Below are positions 21,489-30,971 of a stretch of DNA of 64,000 bases, in pieces (position 1 is the first letter of the stretch; each line of letters starts with the position of its first letter). The stretch comes from CAVRQM01 sp963732775 (GTDB lineage: Bacteria > Pseudomonadota > Alphaproteobacteria > Acetobacterales > Acetobacteraceae): NCBI GenBank assembly GCA_963732775.1, contig CAVTAR010000001.1, positions 1,240,001 to 1,304,000 on the forward strand, in the 5' to 3' direction. The notes under the pieces are model-generated. The model did no database searches and was not told where the DNA came from. It saw only the letters and a program-made list of their open reading frames with translations. Made by a program: the position numbers and the translations under genes.

Positions 21489-22420
21489 GATGCGGCTCCT
21501 CGTGCGGCCAGGGACTTGATGAAGGCGATCAGCCGGATCAGGTCGTCCTCGGGGATCACGCCCGCGAACGACGGCATCCTCGGCTCGTAGCCGGCGACGA
21601 TCTGCAGCTTCGGCATCAGGATGGAATCGCGGATATACTTCTCGTCCGCGGTGACAACCGTGCCGTCGCTGAGCGGCACCGGGCCGCCGAACACGCCGAC
21701 CAGGCTCGGGGCGCGCACGCTGCTGCCGCCGTAGTGGCAGCCGGCGCAGCCGTATTGGGTGAACAGCGCGCGTCCCTGCTCGGCAAGCGTCGGGCTGCTG
21801 GCGCTGGTCGCGAGCCACCGCTGGTAGTCGGGGCGCGACAGCACGGTCACGGCCCCGCCCATCACGGAATGGTCGGTGCCGCAGAACTGCGTACAAAACA
21901 GGTGGTAGTCGCCGGTCGCGACCGGGCGGAACCACAGCGTCTCGAACCGTCCCGGCAGGACGTCGTGCTTGAGCCGGAAGGCCGGGATCGCGAAGTCGTG
22001 GATCACGTCCTCGCTGGTCATCAGCAACTGGATGTCGGTATCCACGGGAACGTGCAGCGCGTTGATCTCGCGCTGGCCTCCCGGGTGCTCCACTTTCCAC
22101 ATCCACTGCTTGCCGACGACGTAGATCTTTAGCGCGTCGGATGGCGGGCGGACCTGGCGCACGTACAGGTTGGCGCCCCACACGAACAGGCAAAAGAACA
22201 GCACCAGGGTCGCGGCGGTCCAGGCCACCTCGAAGCGCCAGTTCTTCTGCCCGATTTTGCCGCGGTCGAGCGCGTGGCTGGCGCGGTAGCGGATGACGTA
22301 GAGCCAGATCAGCCCGAACACCAGGGCCAGCACGGCCAGACTGATGCCGAGCAGCGCCAGCAGCAGCCAGTCGAGCTCGCTGGCATTGGCCGAGGCCTCC
22401 GGCAGCCACCACCCGCTCAT
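21485..22420 (-). CDS. coxB: Cytochrome c oxidase subunit II with fused cytochrome c domain
   Basis: This 311-residue protein has two transmembrane helices (about 18-42 and 64-86). A periplasmic CuA domain follows (VIHDFAIPAFRLKHD; CTQFCGTDHSVM with the two Cys and His/Met ligands), and then a C-terminal monoheme cytochrome c domain (CAGCH, with MPSFAG carrying the axial Met). This fusion defines a caa3 oxidase, which accepts electrons directly on its own heme c. It starts at 22420 within the sco stop (ATGA overlap). No lipobox or cleavable signal is clear; the first helix may act as anchor. Confidence 0.96.
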   Translation of the reverse strand: MSGWWLPEASANASELDWLLLALLGISLAVLALVFGLIWLYVIRYRASHALDRGKIGQKNWRFEVAWTAATLVLFFCLFVWGANLYVRQVRPPSDALKIYVVGKQWMWKVEHPGGQREINALHVPVDTDIQLLMTSEDVIHDFAIPAFRLKHDVLPGRFETLWFRPVATGDYHLFCTQFCGTDHSVMGGAVTVLSRPDYQRWLATSASSPTLAEQGRALFTQYGCAGCHYGGSSVRAPSLVGVFGGPVPLSDGTVVTADEKYIRDSILMPKLQIVAGYEPRMPSFAGVIPEDDLIRLIAFIKSLAARGAAS

Positions 22421-23163
22421 GCGCGCCGCCCGCGCCGGTGTGCGGCCGCGAGCCAGAGGCCGAGTGCCACAGCGGTGAGGAGCGATGCCGCCTGCACGGC
22501 GCGCAGCACGTCGAGGCTGTAGCGGCCGGTGGCGGGATCGAAGTGGAAGCACAGCAGCAGCAGCGGCGAGGGGGCGCGCGCGACGTGGCCGGCCGCAGCG
22601 CGTGCCACCGCGTCGCGCAGCGCGGCGCCGGGGTAGCCGACGCCCAGCAGATAGCCGGAGACAATGCCGGCCGGGGTTAGGAACACCAGGCCCGAGGGGT
22701 GCAGGTATTGCGCGAGGCGGTCGTCGCGGCGGTACGGGAAGCCCACCGCGCGGGCGATCGGGGCGGCGTCGCCCGTGAGGTAGCGCCAGCCGCGCACGGC
22801 CTCTCCCTCGCGCGCCTTTGCACGGGCAGCGTCCGCCGGCTGCTCCGCCGGGTCGATGCTGACCGCGAGCACGGCCACGTCGCGCGGCACCCGCAACCCG
22901 CTCGCGGCGACCGCCGCCTGCGTGTCCTCGCGCACCACGCCGCACAGGTTCGGGCAGGAATCATAACCGAGCACCAGGATCGCCGGCCGGCCGGGCGTCA
23001 GCGCCTCGCGCAGCGGCATGGCGCGGGCGTCGTCGCCGGCGAGCATCGTGCCGAGCGGGACCTGCGCCCCGGGGTGCGGGTCGAAGGCGAGGCCGGCGGT
23101 GTCGGGCTGCGCCATCGCGGCACCGGCGGCGAGGCACAGCAGCGCCGCGAGGACGAGCCTCAT
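22417..23163 (-). CDS. SCO1/SenC family copper chaperone
   Basis: This 248-residue protein is predicted to deliver copper to the CuA site of subunit II. A signal peptide (LVLAALLCLAAGAAMAQ) precedes a thioredoxin fold with the copper-binding motif CPNLC near residue 71 and the conserved His in YLHPSG. Unusually, the C-terminus carries a further transmembrane helix (AASLLTAVALGLWLAAAHRR), as in SCO proteins of alternative complex III/caa3 clusters, where the motif CFHFDPATGRYSLDVLR precedes the helix. It overlaps both neighbours by four bases and is immediately upstream of coxB. Confidence 0.92.
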   Translation of the reverse strand: MRLVLAALLCLAAGAAMAQPDTAGLAFDPHPGAQVPLGTMLAGDDARAMPLREALTPGRPAILVLGYDSCPNLCGVVREDTQAAVAASGLRVPRDVAVLAVSIDPAEQPADAARAKAREGEAVRGWRYLTGDAAPIARAVGFPYRRDDRLAQYLHPSGLVFLTPAGIVSGYLLGVGYPGAALRDAVARAAAGHVARAPSPLLLLCFHFDPATGRYSLDVLRAVQAASLLTAVALGLWLAAAHRRGRRA

Positions 23164-23549
23164 CGCGGCCATCCTGGCAGGCCCTCGGCCACCACGGCGT
23201 GCATCGCGCGCGCGATCGGCAGGTGCGCCACGCCGGCCGCACGGTCGACCCAGCCGGCGCCGTCGAGCCAGGCGCGCTGTTCGCGGCGCAGTGCCGCCAT
23301 GTCGATGCGCGGGCTCGATTGCAGCGCCGGCTGCGCGGGCGTGACGAGGCTCGCCGGCGTGGCGCCGATCGTGCCTGTCCGCGGGTACAGCGCCGCGGCG
23401 AGCGTGGCCAGCGCCGCGCAAACGGCGACGAGGCCGCCGGCGCCGATCAGCAGGAAGCGCGGCGTGACGTCCTGCGGCTCGTGCCGCGGCGCTGGCAGAG
23501 TGTGCGCACCGCTCTGCTGTGCGTGCAACGAGGCGACCTGCTCAGACAA
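23160..23549 (-). CDS. Small single-pass membrane protein of the act-cox operon
   Basis: This 129-residue protein has one transmembrane helix at about residues 31-55 (FLLIGAGGLVAVCAALATLAAAL) and a short outer domain. The C-terminal motif WVDRAAGVAHLPIARAMHAVVAEGLP resembles a segment seen in small proteins encoded between alternative complex III genes and oxidase genes in other bacteria. No cofactor-binding motif is present, so an assembly or tethering role between the two complexes is only an inference. It overlaps the actF stop by eight bases and the sco start by four. Confidence 0.8.
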   Translation of the reverse strand: MSEQVASLHAQQSGAHTLPAPRHEPQDVTPRFLLIGAGGLVAVCAALATLAAALYPRTGTIGATPASLVTPAQPALQSSPRIDMAALRREQRAWLDGAGWVDRAAGVAHLPIARAMHAVVAEGLPGWPR

Positions 23550-24561
23550 CTGCTTCCTCCCGCCGCTGCGCCAGGCCGGCGACCCCCGCGCCGAGGCCGA
23601 ACAGCGCCACCATGCATGCCACGTCGACCAGGCCGGGCGCGCGGTGTGCGGCCGGCAGCACCAGCCACCACGCGCGCAGCACCTCCATCAGCACGAGCCA
23701 GAGACACACCGCCGCGACCCCGCCGCGAGCCCGGCGCAGGCGCGGCACCAGCAGTGCCGCGAACGGCACGGCGAAGTTGCCGACCGCGAGCATCGCCGCG
23801 ACGGCGCCCCAGATGCCGGTGGATCGCGCCCCGTACCAGCGCGCCTCGCGACCGAGATCGCTCTCCCACACGATCAGGAACTGCACGAAGGCGAGATAGG
23901 CCCACAGCACCACCATGCCGAGCACGATGCGCGACAGGTCCGGCAGCGCCGCGCGCGGCCCCGCGAGTGCTGCCTGCATGGTCGCGAGCGCCATCGCGAG
24001 CAGGGCGGCGCTGGTGACGGCGATCATGCCGTAGACGGAGGAGTTGTAGGCCGGGTCGAGCGACATCGTCGCGTCCATGGCGGCGAACGTCATGGTCAGC
24101 GCCAGCAGCAGCAAGCCGGGCGGCGCCAGGCGGGCGACGCTGCCGCCCTGCAGCAGCCGGCGCACGACGAGGCCGGCGAGAGCGAACCACACGACCAGGT
24201 AGCCGACCGCGCGCCCGGTGAAGAACGGCAGGTTGAGATAGAACGCATTGGCAACGTCCTGCCGCGCCCACGGATACAGCGCGTGGATGCCGAAGCCGAG
24301 CGGCACCACCGCCGGCAGCAGCAGCGGCAGAGTGGCCACGCCGGCCAGCAGCGGCGCGCGCAGCGCCCGCTCCCACCGGCCGCCGGTGAGCGACTGGATC
24401 AGCAGCAAGGCCAGCGACCCGAGCGGCCAGCCGACCCACATCGACAGCGCGGCCAGCCAGGAGAAATGGAACGTGGCGGGATCGTTCGACCAGGACCACA
24501 TCGCGAACGCGAGGCCGGCGGCACCCAGGAGCAACGCCGTCAGGGGCCAGCGCGACCTCAT
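23542..24561 (-). CDS. actF: Alternative complex III subunit ActF
   Basis: This 339-residue membrane protein has about ten helices and no cofactor motifs. It is related to the NrfD-like ActC but shorter. Recognisable parts are WLAALSMWVGWPLGSLALLLIQ, TFAAMDATMSLDP and AYLAFVQFLIVWESDL, all typical of the ActF family. It is thought to be part of the membrane domain of the quinol:acceptor oxidoreductase. The ATG at 24561 overlaps the actE stop (ATGA). Confidence 0.9.
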   Translation of the reverse strand: MRSRWPLTALLLGAAGLAFAMWSWSNDPATFHFSWLAALSMWVGWPLGSLALLLIQSLTGGRWERALRAPLLAGVATLPLLLPAVVPLGFGIHALYPWARQDVANAFYLNLPFFTGRAVGYLVVWFALAGLVVRRLLQGGSVARLAPPGLLLLALTMTFAAMDATMSLDPAYNSSVYGMIAVTSAALLAMALATMQAALAGPRAALPDLSRIVLGMVVLWAYLAFVQFLIVWESDLGREARWYGARSTGIWGAVAAMLAVGNFAVPFAALLVPRLRRARGGVAAVCLWLVLMEVLRAWWLVLPAAHRAPGLVDVACMVALFGLGAGVAGLAQRREEAVV

Positions 24562-25049
24562 CGCAGCGCCTCGCGCTCGGCCACCGTCAGCGTCGCGGCG
24601 GGCACGTCCTGGCTGCGCTGCAGGGCGCGGATGTAGGCGACGATCGCCCAGCGATCGACCGGCCGCACGCGGGCGGCAAAGCTGTACATGGCGCCCCAGC
24701 CGCGCGTGATGACGTCGTAGAAGTGCTGGTCGGGTGCGGCGCGCAGGCGGGCGATGTGGTACGACGGCGGGGCCGAGAAGCCCCGCTGCACCACCATTCC
24801 GTTGGCCTGCCCCGCCTCGCCGTGGCAGGGCACGCAGAAGGCGCGAAACTCCTCTTGCCCGCGCGCCAGCAGCCCGTCGGTGAGCGGCGGGCGGGGAATC
24901 GGCGCGTCCTCGAACGAGACGGTCTGCGGCGGCACCGGACCCGGGCCGACGGCGGCGTCGGCATACGGGTTCTTGCGCGGCTGCGAGATCATGTCGTCGC
25001 ACGCAGCGAGAGCCAGCACCGCCAGCAGCGCGAGCCTGCCACGCCTCAC
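24558..25049 (-). CDS. actE: Alternative complex III monoheme cytochrome c lipoprotein ActE
   Basis: This 163-residue protein begins at a GTG overlapping actD. A lipoprotein signal is clear (LALLAVLALAAC, Cys16), followed by KNPYADAAVG. The single heme site is CVPCH near residue 77, and the distal part has GWGAMYSFAARV with a candidate axial Met, then DRWAIVAYIRALQ. These are hallmarks of ActE, the monoheme cytochrome of alternative complex III that can pass electrons to the oxidase. Confidence 0.93.
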   Translation of the reverse strand: MRRGRLALLAVLALAACDDMISQPRKNPYADAAVGPGPVPPQTVSFEDAPIPRPPLTDGLLARGQEEFRAFCVPCHGEAGQANGMVVQRGFSAPPSYHIARLRAAPDQHFYDVITRGWGAMYSFAARVRPVDRWAIVAYIRALQRSQDVPAATLTVAEREALR

Positions 25050-25546
25050 GGGAACGCCTCGACGTGCAGCGGCGCGAGCCCGCGCACTGTCTCGCGCGCG
25101 CGGTCGAGCGCGGCGGCGTCGGCCTGGCGGACGGCGACGAAGAACCCGTCGCGCGACGCGCGCTGGATGCCGGGCGCCTCGTCGATGCTGTCGTACAGCG
25201 CCGGCATCCGCTGCGCGACCAGGAAGCCGATCACGCCGGCGGCGACCGCGCACAGCACGCCCATCTCGAAGGCCATCGGCACGTAGGCGGGCCAGGAGAA
25301 GTCGGGCCGGCCGCCGATGTTCATGGGATAGGAGACGACGGTGGCGTAGGTCTGCAGCAGGAACGTCGCCACGGCACCGCCCACGCCGGCGAGCAAAATG
25401 ACCAGCGGCAGGACGGAGCCGCCCTCGGTTTCGTCCGGTGGCGCGGGCGTGTAGCTCTCGACCGCGCCGACTCCGGCCGCGCGCAGGTGCTCGCAGGCGC
25501 GGGCGAGCGCGTCCTCGGTCGCGAACTCGGCGAGCAGGCCGCTCAC
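25046..25546 (-). CDS. actD: Alternative complex III subunit ActD (DUF3341)
   Basis: This 166-residue protein has a soluble N-terminal part (LLAEFATEDALARACEHLRAAG), two transmembrane helices (about 46-68 and 92-114) with YPMNIGGRPDFSWPAYVPMAFEMGVL between them, and a cytosolic tail. This pattern is DUF3341, the ActD subunit. It carries no cofactor. The GTG at 25546 overlaps the actC stop (GTGA), and its own stop overlaps actE. Confidence 0.93.
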   Translation of the reverse strand: MSGLLAEFATEDALARACEHLRAAGVGAVESYTPAPPDETEGGSVLPLVILLAGVGGAVATFLLQTYATVVSYPMNIGGRPDFSWPAYVPMAFEMGVLCAVAAGVIGFLVAQRMPALYDSIDEAPGIQRASRDGFFVAVRQADAAALDRARETVRGLAPLHVEAFP

Positions 25547-26886
25547 CGCTTGCCCTCGATCAGCTCGCGCATCTCGCTCATCGCCACCATCGGCAGCAGG
25601 CGCGCCGACAGCAGCAGTCCGGCGCCGAACAGGCCGATGGTGCCGGCGAACAGCGACCAGTCCCAGAAGGTCGGCGTGTACAGGCCCCACGCCGAGGGAA
25701 GCTGCGTGCGGTGCAGGCTGTCGATGACGATGCCGAACCGCTCGAGCCACATGCCCACCACCACGCCGGCGGAGACGAGCGCGACCAGCGGCACGCGCCG
25801 GCGCAGCGAGGCGAACCACAGCACCTGCGGCACCGCGCAGTTCAGCAGCAGCGTCGCCCAGTAGACCGGGGCGTAGGCGCCGGTGATGCGGTCCATGAAC
25901 CATACCAGTTCGGTGCGGTCCTGGCCGTAGAAGGTGGAGAACGCATCCATCACGTAGGCATAGGCGACGCACAGCGCCGTGGTCAGCATCAGGCGCGCCA
26001 GGATGTCGATGTGGCGCAGCGTGATGTAGGGCGCGAGGCCCATGAACCGGCGCATCGGCAGCGCCAGCAGCAGCACCATCGCGAAACCCGAGTGGATGGC
26101 GCCGAACACGAAGAACGGCGGGAACTGCGTCGAGTGCCAGCCGGTGGTGGCCGCCCCCGCGAAGTCGAGCCCAACGATGCTGTGCACCGAGACCACGAGC
26201 GGCGCCATGATCGCGGCCAGCACGCCGTACACCGCCTGGTGGTCGCGCCATTGCCGCCCGGAGCCGCGGAAGCCCATGGCCAGGATGCCGTAGGCAAGCT
26301 GCGCGCCGCGGTGCCGCGCGCGGTCGCGCAGCGTGGCGAGATCGGGCAGCAGGCCGAAGAACCAGAACAGGATCGAGGCGAACACGTAGGCGAAGATCGC
26401 CGCGAAGTCCCAGAACAGCGGGCTGCGGAACTGCGGCCACAGCCCCATGGTGTTCGGGTACGGGAACAGCCAGTAGAAGAACCACGGCCGGCCGAGATGG
26501 ATGATGGGGTAGATGCCCGCACAGGCCGCGGCGAACAGCGTCATGGTCTCGGCGATGCGGTTCAGCGACGTGCGCCACTGCACGCGCAGCAGGAAGAACA
26601 GCGCCGAGATGAACGTGCCGCCGCTGGCGATGCCGATCCACCAGACGTAGTTGATGATCGGGAACCCCCACACCACCGGCCAGTCGTTGCCCCAGGCGCG
26701 CACGCCGTGCAGCATCTCGTAGCCGAGCGAGAACGCGCCGAGCCCGAGCAGGCCGAGGCAGGCGAGCAGCGACAGCCACCACCACAGATGCGCGCGCTCG
26801 CGCAGCACGATGGCCGAGACCGTGTCGGTCATCGACGCCATCGTCTCGCCGGGCGCGATCACCGGCGGGAGGGCCAGGTCGCTCAC
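25543..26886 (-). CDS. actC: Alternative complex III quinol-binding membrane subunit ActC (NrfD-like)
   Basis: This 447-residue, ten-helix NrfD-family protein is thought to hold the quinol site of alternative complex III. Characteristic segments are YVWWIGIASGGTFISALFFLL, IIHLGRPWFFYWLFPYPN, VHSIVGLDFA and GWHSTQFPPFFVFGAIHSGFAMVLLL. The start at GTG 26886 overlaps the actB stop (GTGA). The reading frame is intact, unlike the neighbouring actB. Confidence 0.95.
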   Translation of the reverse strand: MSDLALPPVIAPGETMASMTDTVSAIVLRERAHLWWWLSLLACLGLLGLGAFSLGYEMLHGVRAWGNDWPVVWGFPIINYVWWIGIASGGTFISALFFLLRVQWRTSLNRIAETMTLFAAACAGIYPIIHLGRPWFFYWLFPYPNTMGLWPQFRSPLFWDFAAIFAYVFASILFWFFGLLPDLATLRDRARHRGAQLAYGILAMGFRGSGRQWRDHQAVYGVLAAIMAPLVVSVHSIVGLDFAGAATTGWHSTQFPPFFVFGAIHSGFAMVLLLALPMRRFMGLAPYITLRHIDILARLMLTTALCVAYAYVMDAFSTFYGQDRTELVWFMDRITGAYAPVYWATLLLNCAVPQVLWFASLRRRVPLVALVSAGVVVGMWLERFGIVIDSLHRTQLPSAWGLYTPTFWDWSLFAGTIGLFGAGLLLSARLLPMVAMSEMRELIEGKR

Positions 26887-29745
26887 CCGAGCGCCGGGTT
26901 GGGATTGCGCACGCGCGCCTCGTAGGTCACGCGCGGGTGCGTCGCCTGCTCGGCCAGCACGGCGTAGTCGAGCGGGCTGCGCTTGCGCGCGGACACCTCG
27001 CTCGCGGCGTCGGCGACGTTGCCGAAGCTGAAGGCGCGGGTCGGGCAGGCGGCCTGGCAGGCCGTCACCACCTCGCCGTCGGCGATGGCGCGGCTGCCGA
27101 CGTCGGCCTCGATGCGCGCGTCGGCGATGCGCTGCAGGCAGAAGGTGCATTTCTCCATCACGCCGCGCGCGCGCACCGTGACGTCCGGGTTGCGCGAGAT
27201 TGGCGGCCTGCGTCTCCTCGCGCGCCAACGCGCCGAAGTTGAAGCGGCGCACCTTGTAGGGGCAGTTGTTGGAGCAGAACCGCGTGCCGACGCAGCGGTT
27301 GTACACCATCACGTTCAGGCCCTCGCAGTCGTGCAGCGTGGCGCCTCACCGGGCAGACGACTTCGCACGGCGCCTCCTCGCAATGCATGCACAGCATCGG
27401 CTGGAAGATACATGTCGGGCTCGTCCGCGCCCGCCCTCGTAGTAGCGGTCGATGCGCAGCCAGTGCATCTCGCGCTCGCGCAGCACCTGCTCGTGCCCGA
27501 CCGTGGGCATGTTGTTCTCGGCCTGGCAGGCGACGACGCAGGCGTTGCAGCCGATGCAGGCGTTGAGGTCGATGCTCATGCCCCATTGCTGTTTCGACAG
27601 CGGCGGCGGTCGGGATACAGCGACGGCGGATCCGGCGGGTGCGCGATGCCGTGGCGCACGTCGGCGAGGGTCACGTGGCGCACGATGCCCTCGGGGCTGG
27701 CGCTGGCCGCCAGCACGTCGTGGTGGTCGGTGCTGGCGAGCGCGTGATGCTTGCCGGTGCGCTCCCAGCGCGGCGCGCCGGCGGCCCGCAGCAGGGGGAA
27801 CACGTCGAAGCCGGTGCCGTGGCCGACGCCGACCCACCACCTGCGGCCATAGCCGAACTGTGCCACGACCACGCCGTCCGCCTGTCCGGGCACGGCGAAC
27901 ACCGGCGCCACCACGGTGCGCTCGCCGATGGTCAGGCGGATCTCGTCGCCGTTGGCCAGCCGCTCGCGGGCCGCCAGGGCGGGCGCGATCAGCAGCGGGT
28001 TGTCCCAGACGAGCTTGGTCAGCGGCCGCGGCAGTTCCTGCAGCCACGCATTGTTGGCGTGCCGCCCGTCGAGCAGGTTCGGGTCCGGCCGGAACACCAC
28101 CTCCAGGGCAGCGTGCGGGTTCGGCCCGGCGGGGCGGGAGAACGTCGCCAACGCCACGCGCGCCGGGGCGGCGGCGCTGCCGGCGAGCGTGCCGGAGGCG
28201 ACCGCGTCGTGCCATGCCGCCTCGTCCAGCCCGTGAGGTCTCGCGCACCAGGTCGCGGGCGCTGCGCTCGTCGGGACCGGCGAGCCAGCCCAGCAGCGTG
28301 TGCCGCGAGGTGCCGCCGTAGAGCGGCAGCGATTGCGGCTGGAGCACCGTCACGGTGCCGTCGAAGGCGCGCGCGTCGCTCCAGCCCTCCCAGTCATGCG
28401 CCTCGGGCACGAACCAGGTCGCGGCGCGGGTGGTCTCGGTCTCCGACGGCGCCGTCGCCAGCGAGAACGGCACCCGCGCCATCGCGGCGGCGAAGTCCGC
28501 GCCGCTCGCGGTGAACACCGGGTTGCCGCCCAGCACCAGCAGCGAGGCCACGCGCCCGGCCAGCATGTCGGCCACCAGCGCGTCCACGGGCGTCGCGTCG
28601 GCCGGCGCGAACACGGCCGGCTCCAGCACGCTGAACGTCCGATCGCGGCCGCCGAGGCGCTCGTTCACGGCGTGGACCAGCGCGTGCAGGTCGGCCGGCA
28701 CGTCCGGGCCGGCATGGAGCAGTGCGGCGCCGGCGTGCTGGCGCAGATCGTCCGCGATCGCCGCCGCGCGTGCGTCGTCCGGGCGGGTGCCGTCCAGGAC
28801 GGCGCCGGCGACATCCCACAGCAGCCGACGCGTCACGGCCGGGCTCGCGACGATCCGGTGGTCGGCGGCGGTGCCGAGCAGCGAGGGCGTGGCCTCGACG
28901 GCATAGACGCGGCTCATCGCCTCCGTCCGCGTCGGGTTGCGCGCGGCGGCGAAGTGGCGCGCGTGGGCGAGATGGCCGGGCGCGGCACTCAGCAGGTCGC
29001 TCTCGAAACCGGCCAGGCACCGCACGCCGGCGAGGTCCGGCACCACCTCCACCGCCCGCGCATACGCCATCGCCGCGCCGGCCGTGGCGGTGGTGCGCGC
29101 CAGCGGGTCGCAGCGGACCCAGCGCGCCCCGGGGTACTGCGCGAGCAGCGCGCCGATCTGCCGCGCCAGCGTGGGCGAGGTCACGCTGGCGGTCAGCAGC
29201 ACCAGGCCCGTGCCGCCGTCGCGGGCCCATTCGGCGCGCTTGCCCGCGAGCGTGGTCAGCAGCGCCTCGCGCCCGCTCGGCACGCCGTGCGCGGTGATGC
29301 CGGCGGCCCGGTCCGGATCGTAGAAGTCGAGCAGCACGGCCTGGGCGAAGACGTCGGTCGCACCCAGGCTCGCCGGGTGGTGCGGGTTGCCCTCCACCTT
29401 AATCGGCCGACCCATCTGGTGCGTGACCACTATGCCGACCGGGCTTGGGCCGCCCAGGCTCGCCGTGGCGTAATGGTTGGCGATCCCGGGCACGATGTCG
29501 GGCGGCGCCACCACGGCCGGCACGAGCCTGCCATCGGGGCTCGCGCCGTCGCCGCAGCCGCCGAGCCCGGCCAGCGCGAGACTGGCCCCGAGCAGCCGCA
29601 GCACTTGCCGGCGCGAGGCGGGATGCGCGATCGCCTCGGCCAGCGCCGGAAACTCCGCTGCCGCGCGGGCCACGAACGCCGGATCGCGCTCGGCCTCGGC
29701 GAGGCTGCGCCACTGGCGCGCGGCTAGCGGTGGCATATCGAGCAT
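26883..29745 (-). CDS. actB: Alternative complex III iron-sulfur/molybdopterin-like subunit ActB, frame interrupted about six times
   Basis: Joined frames give about 950 residues. The N-terminus has a Tat-like signal (SRRQVLRLLGASLALAGLGGCG). The large first domain resembles molybdopterin oxidoreductases without the cofactor (VVTHQMGRPIKVEGNPHHPASLGATD). The C-terminal domain binds Fe-S clusters: ACIGCNACVVACQAEN, LCMHCEEAPCEVVCPV, CVGTRFCSNNCPYKVRRFNF, KCTFCLQR and ACQAACPTRAF. Breaks lie near 28236, 27600, 27428, 27407, 27346 and 27195; five are one-base insertions, and that near 27600 is a net -1 or +2. All motifs survive on both sides of each break, so the gene is probably intact in the organism. 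An alternative start is ATG 29736. Both candidate starts overlap actA. Confidence 0.88.
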
Positions 29746-30377
29746 TCCACCAGGTTGCGGTCGGTTAGGTGCCACATGCGCGCCAGTTCCTCCGGGGCGG
29801 GCGTGTCCGGGGTGCGGCGCCACTGCGTGTCATAGATCGCGCTGGCCGGTCGAAGGTTTGGCGCCGGGTTGCGGTGGCAGTCGAGGCAGAACTGCATCGT
29901 CAGCGACTTGGCCTTGTAAGTCAGTGGCATCGTGGCGACCGGCCCGTGGCAGCTCGCGCAGCCGACGCCCTTGGCGACGTGGATGCGGTGGTTGAACTGC
30001 ACGTAGTCGGGCAGGTTCGTCACCCGGTTCCAGGCAATCGGATGGCCCTCGGCCAAGCTCTCGCGCACCGGGGCGAGCAGCGCGGCGTTGGTCCAGATCT
30101 GGGAGTGGCAGGTCATGCAGGTGTAGGTCGGCGGCAGCCCGGCGCGCGCGGACACCTCCACCGAGGTATGGCACATGCGGCAGTCGATCCCGAGGCCCGC
30201 GACGTGGTGCTCATGGCTGAACGGCACCGGCTGCTCGACGGTGAAGCCGACCCGGCGGGCATAGGCGGTGCGCGGGTAGGCCCACCACCAGCCGATCCCG
30301 GCCACCACCAGGCCAGCCAAGCAGACCAGCGTCAGCTTCGCATAGGCATTGCTGCGCGGCTTGAAGATGGCGGCCAT
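29724..30377 (-). CDS. actA: Alternative complex III pentaheme cytochrome c ActA
   Basis: This 217-residue protein is anchored by one N-terminal helix (LTLVCLAGLVVAGIGWWWAY) and carries five heme-binding sites: CRMCH, CMTCH, CASCH, CLDCH and CSICH. This is the ActA layout. It is the first gene of the twelve-gene minus-strand operon that runs to coxD. The upstream gap of 88 bases to the DUF1489 gene would hold the operon promoter, but no clear promoter sequence could be picked out. Confidence 0.95.
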   Translation of the reverse strand: MAAIFKPRSNAYAKLTLVCLAGLVVAGIGWWWAYPRTAYARRVGFTVEQPVPFSHEHHVAGLGIDCRMCHTSVEVSARAGLPPTYTCMTCHSQIWTNAALLAPVRESLAEGHPIAWNRVTNLPDYVQFNHRIHVAKGVGCASCHGPVATMPLTYKAKSLTMQFCLDCHRNPAPNLRPASAIYDTQWRRTPDTPAPEELARMWHLTDRNLVECSICHR

Positions 30378-30465
30378 CCGGCCCCGCCCCCGGCACGGCG
30401 CCGGGAGATACCGGCGCTCGGGGCGATCAACGGCGCGCTCCCCGCGTGGTTGCAGCGCGACCCGC

Positions 30466-30882
30466 TCAGAGCAGGCAGAGCGCGCGCAGTTCGCGGCGCA
30501 GGCGTTCCGGCATTTCGCCGCCCGGCTCAGCGTTGGCGCGCAGGTCGGCGGGCGCGTCCTCCGCAGGCAGGTAGCGCCAGCCCTGGAACGGGCGCACCAG
30601 CCTGCCCTGCAGCGGCACCAGCACCGGGTCGAGCACGATGCCGGCGCAGGCGCTGCCGTCGTCCCAGCGGTCCGGGGTGATGGCCAGCACGCGCTGGCGC
30701 ACCACCATCGCGCCGGACACGACCCAGAACAGCGATCCGCCCGCGATGATCTCGTCCGCGCGGCGCGGCGTGGCGCGCGTGCGATGGCGCAGCGGCGGCT
30801 CGATCCGCGCCCGCTCCGCCTGCCAGGCGCGCAGGTCGGCCACGTCGCGCGCGCCGACGGCGAGCTTCATCAAGTGCAGCAT
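30466..30882 (-). CDS. DUF1489 family protein
   Basis: This 138-residue cytosolic protein belongs to DUF1489, a family of unknown function common in alphaproteobacteria. It begins MLHLMKLAVGARDVADLRAWQ and contains RRADEIIAGGSLFWVVSGAMVVRQRVLAI and GRLVRPFQGWRYLPAEDAPADL, the conserved core of the family. The start at 30882 is chosen because homology begins there; the frame is open for 29 more codons upstream. It is divergent from aapJ. Confidence 0.92.
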   Translation of the reverse strand: MLHLMKLAVGARDVADLRAWQAERARIEPPLRHRTRATPRRADEIIAGGSLFWVVSGAMVVRQRVLAITPDRWDDGSACAGIVLDPVLVPLQGRLVRPFQGWRYLPAEDAPADLRANAEPGGEMPERLRRELRALCLL

Positions 30883-30971
30883 GCGATGGCTCTGGCCGAT
30901 TGCCCGCGCGGCGGCAAGGGCGGTATGCACGAGCGTCGCGGGATCGCGCCCGCCCCAAATGGAGAACACCC

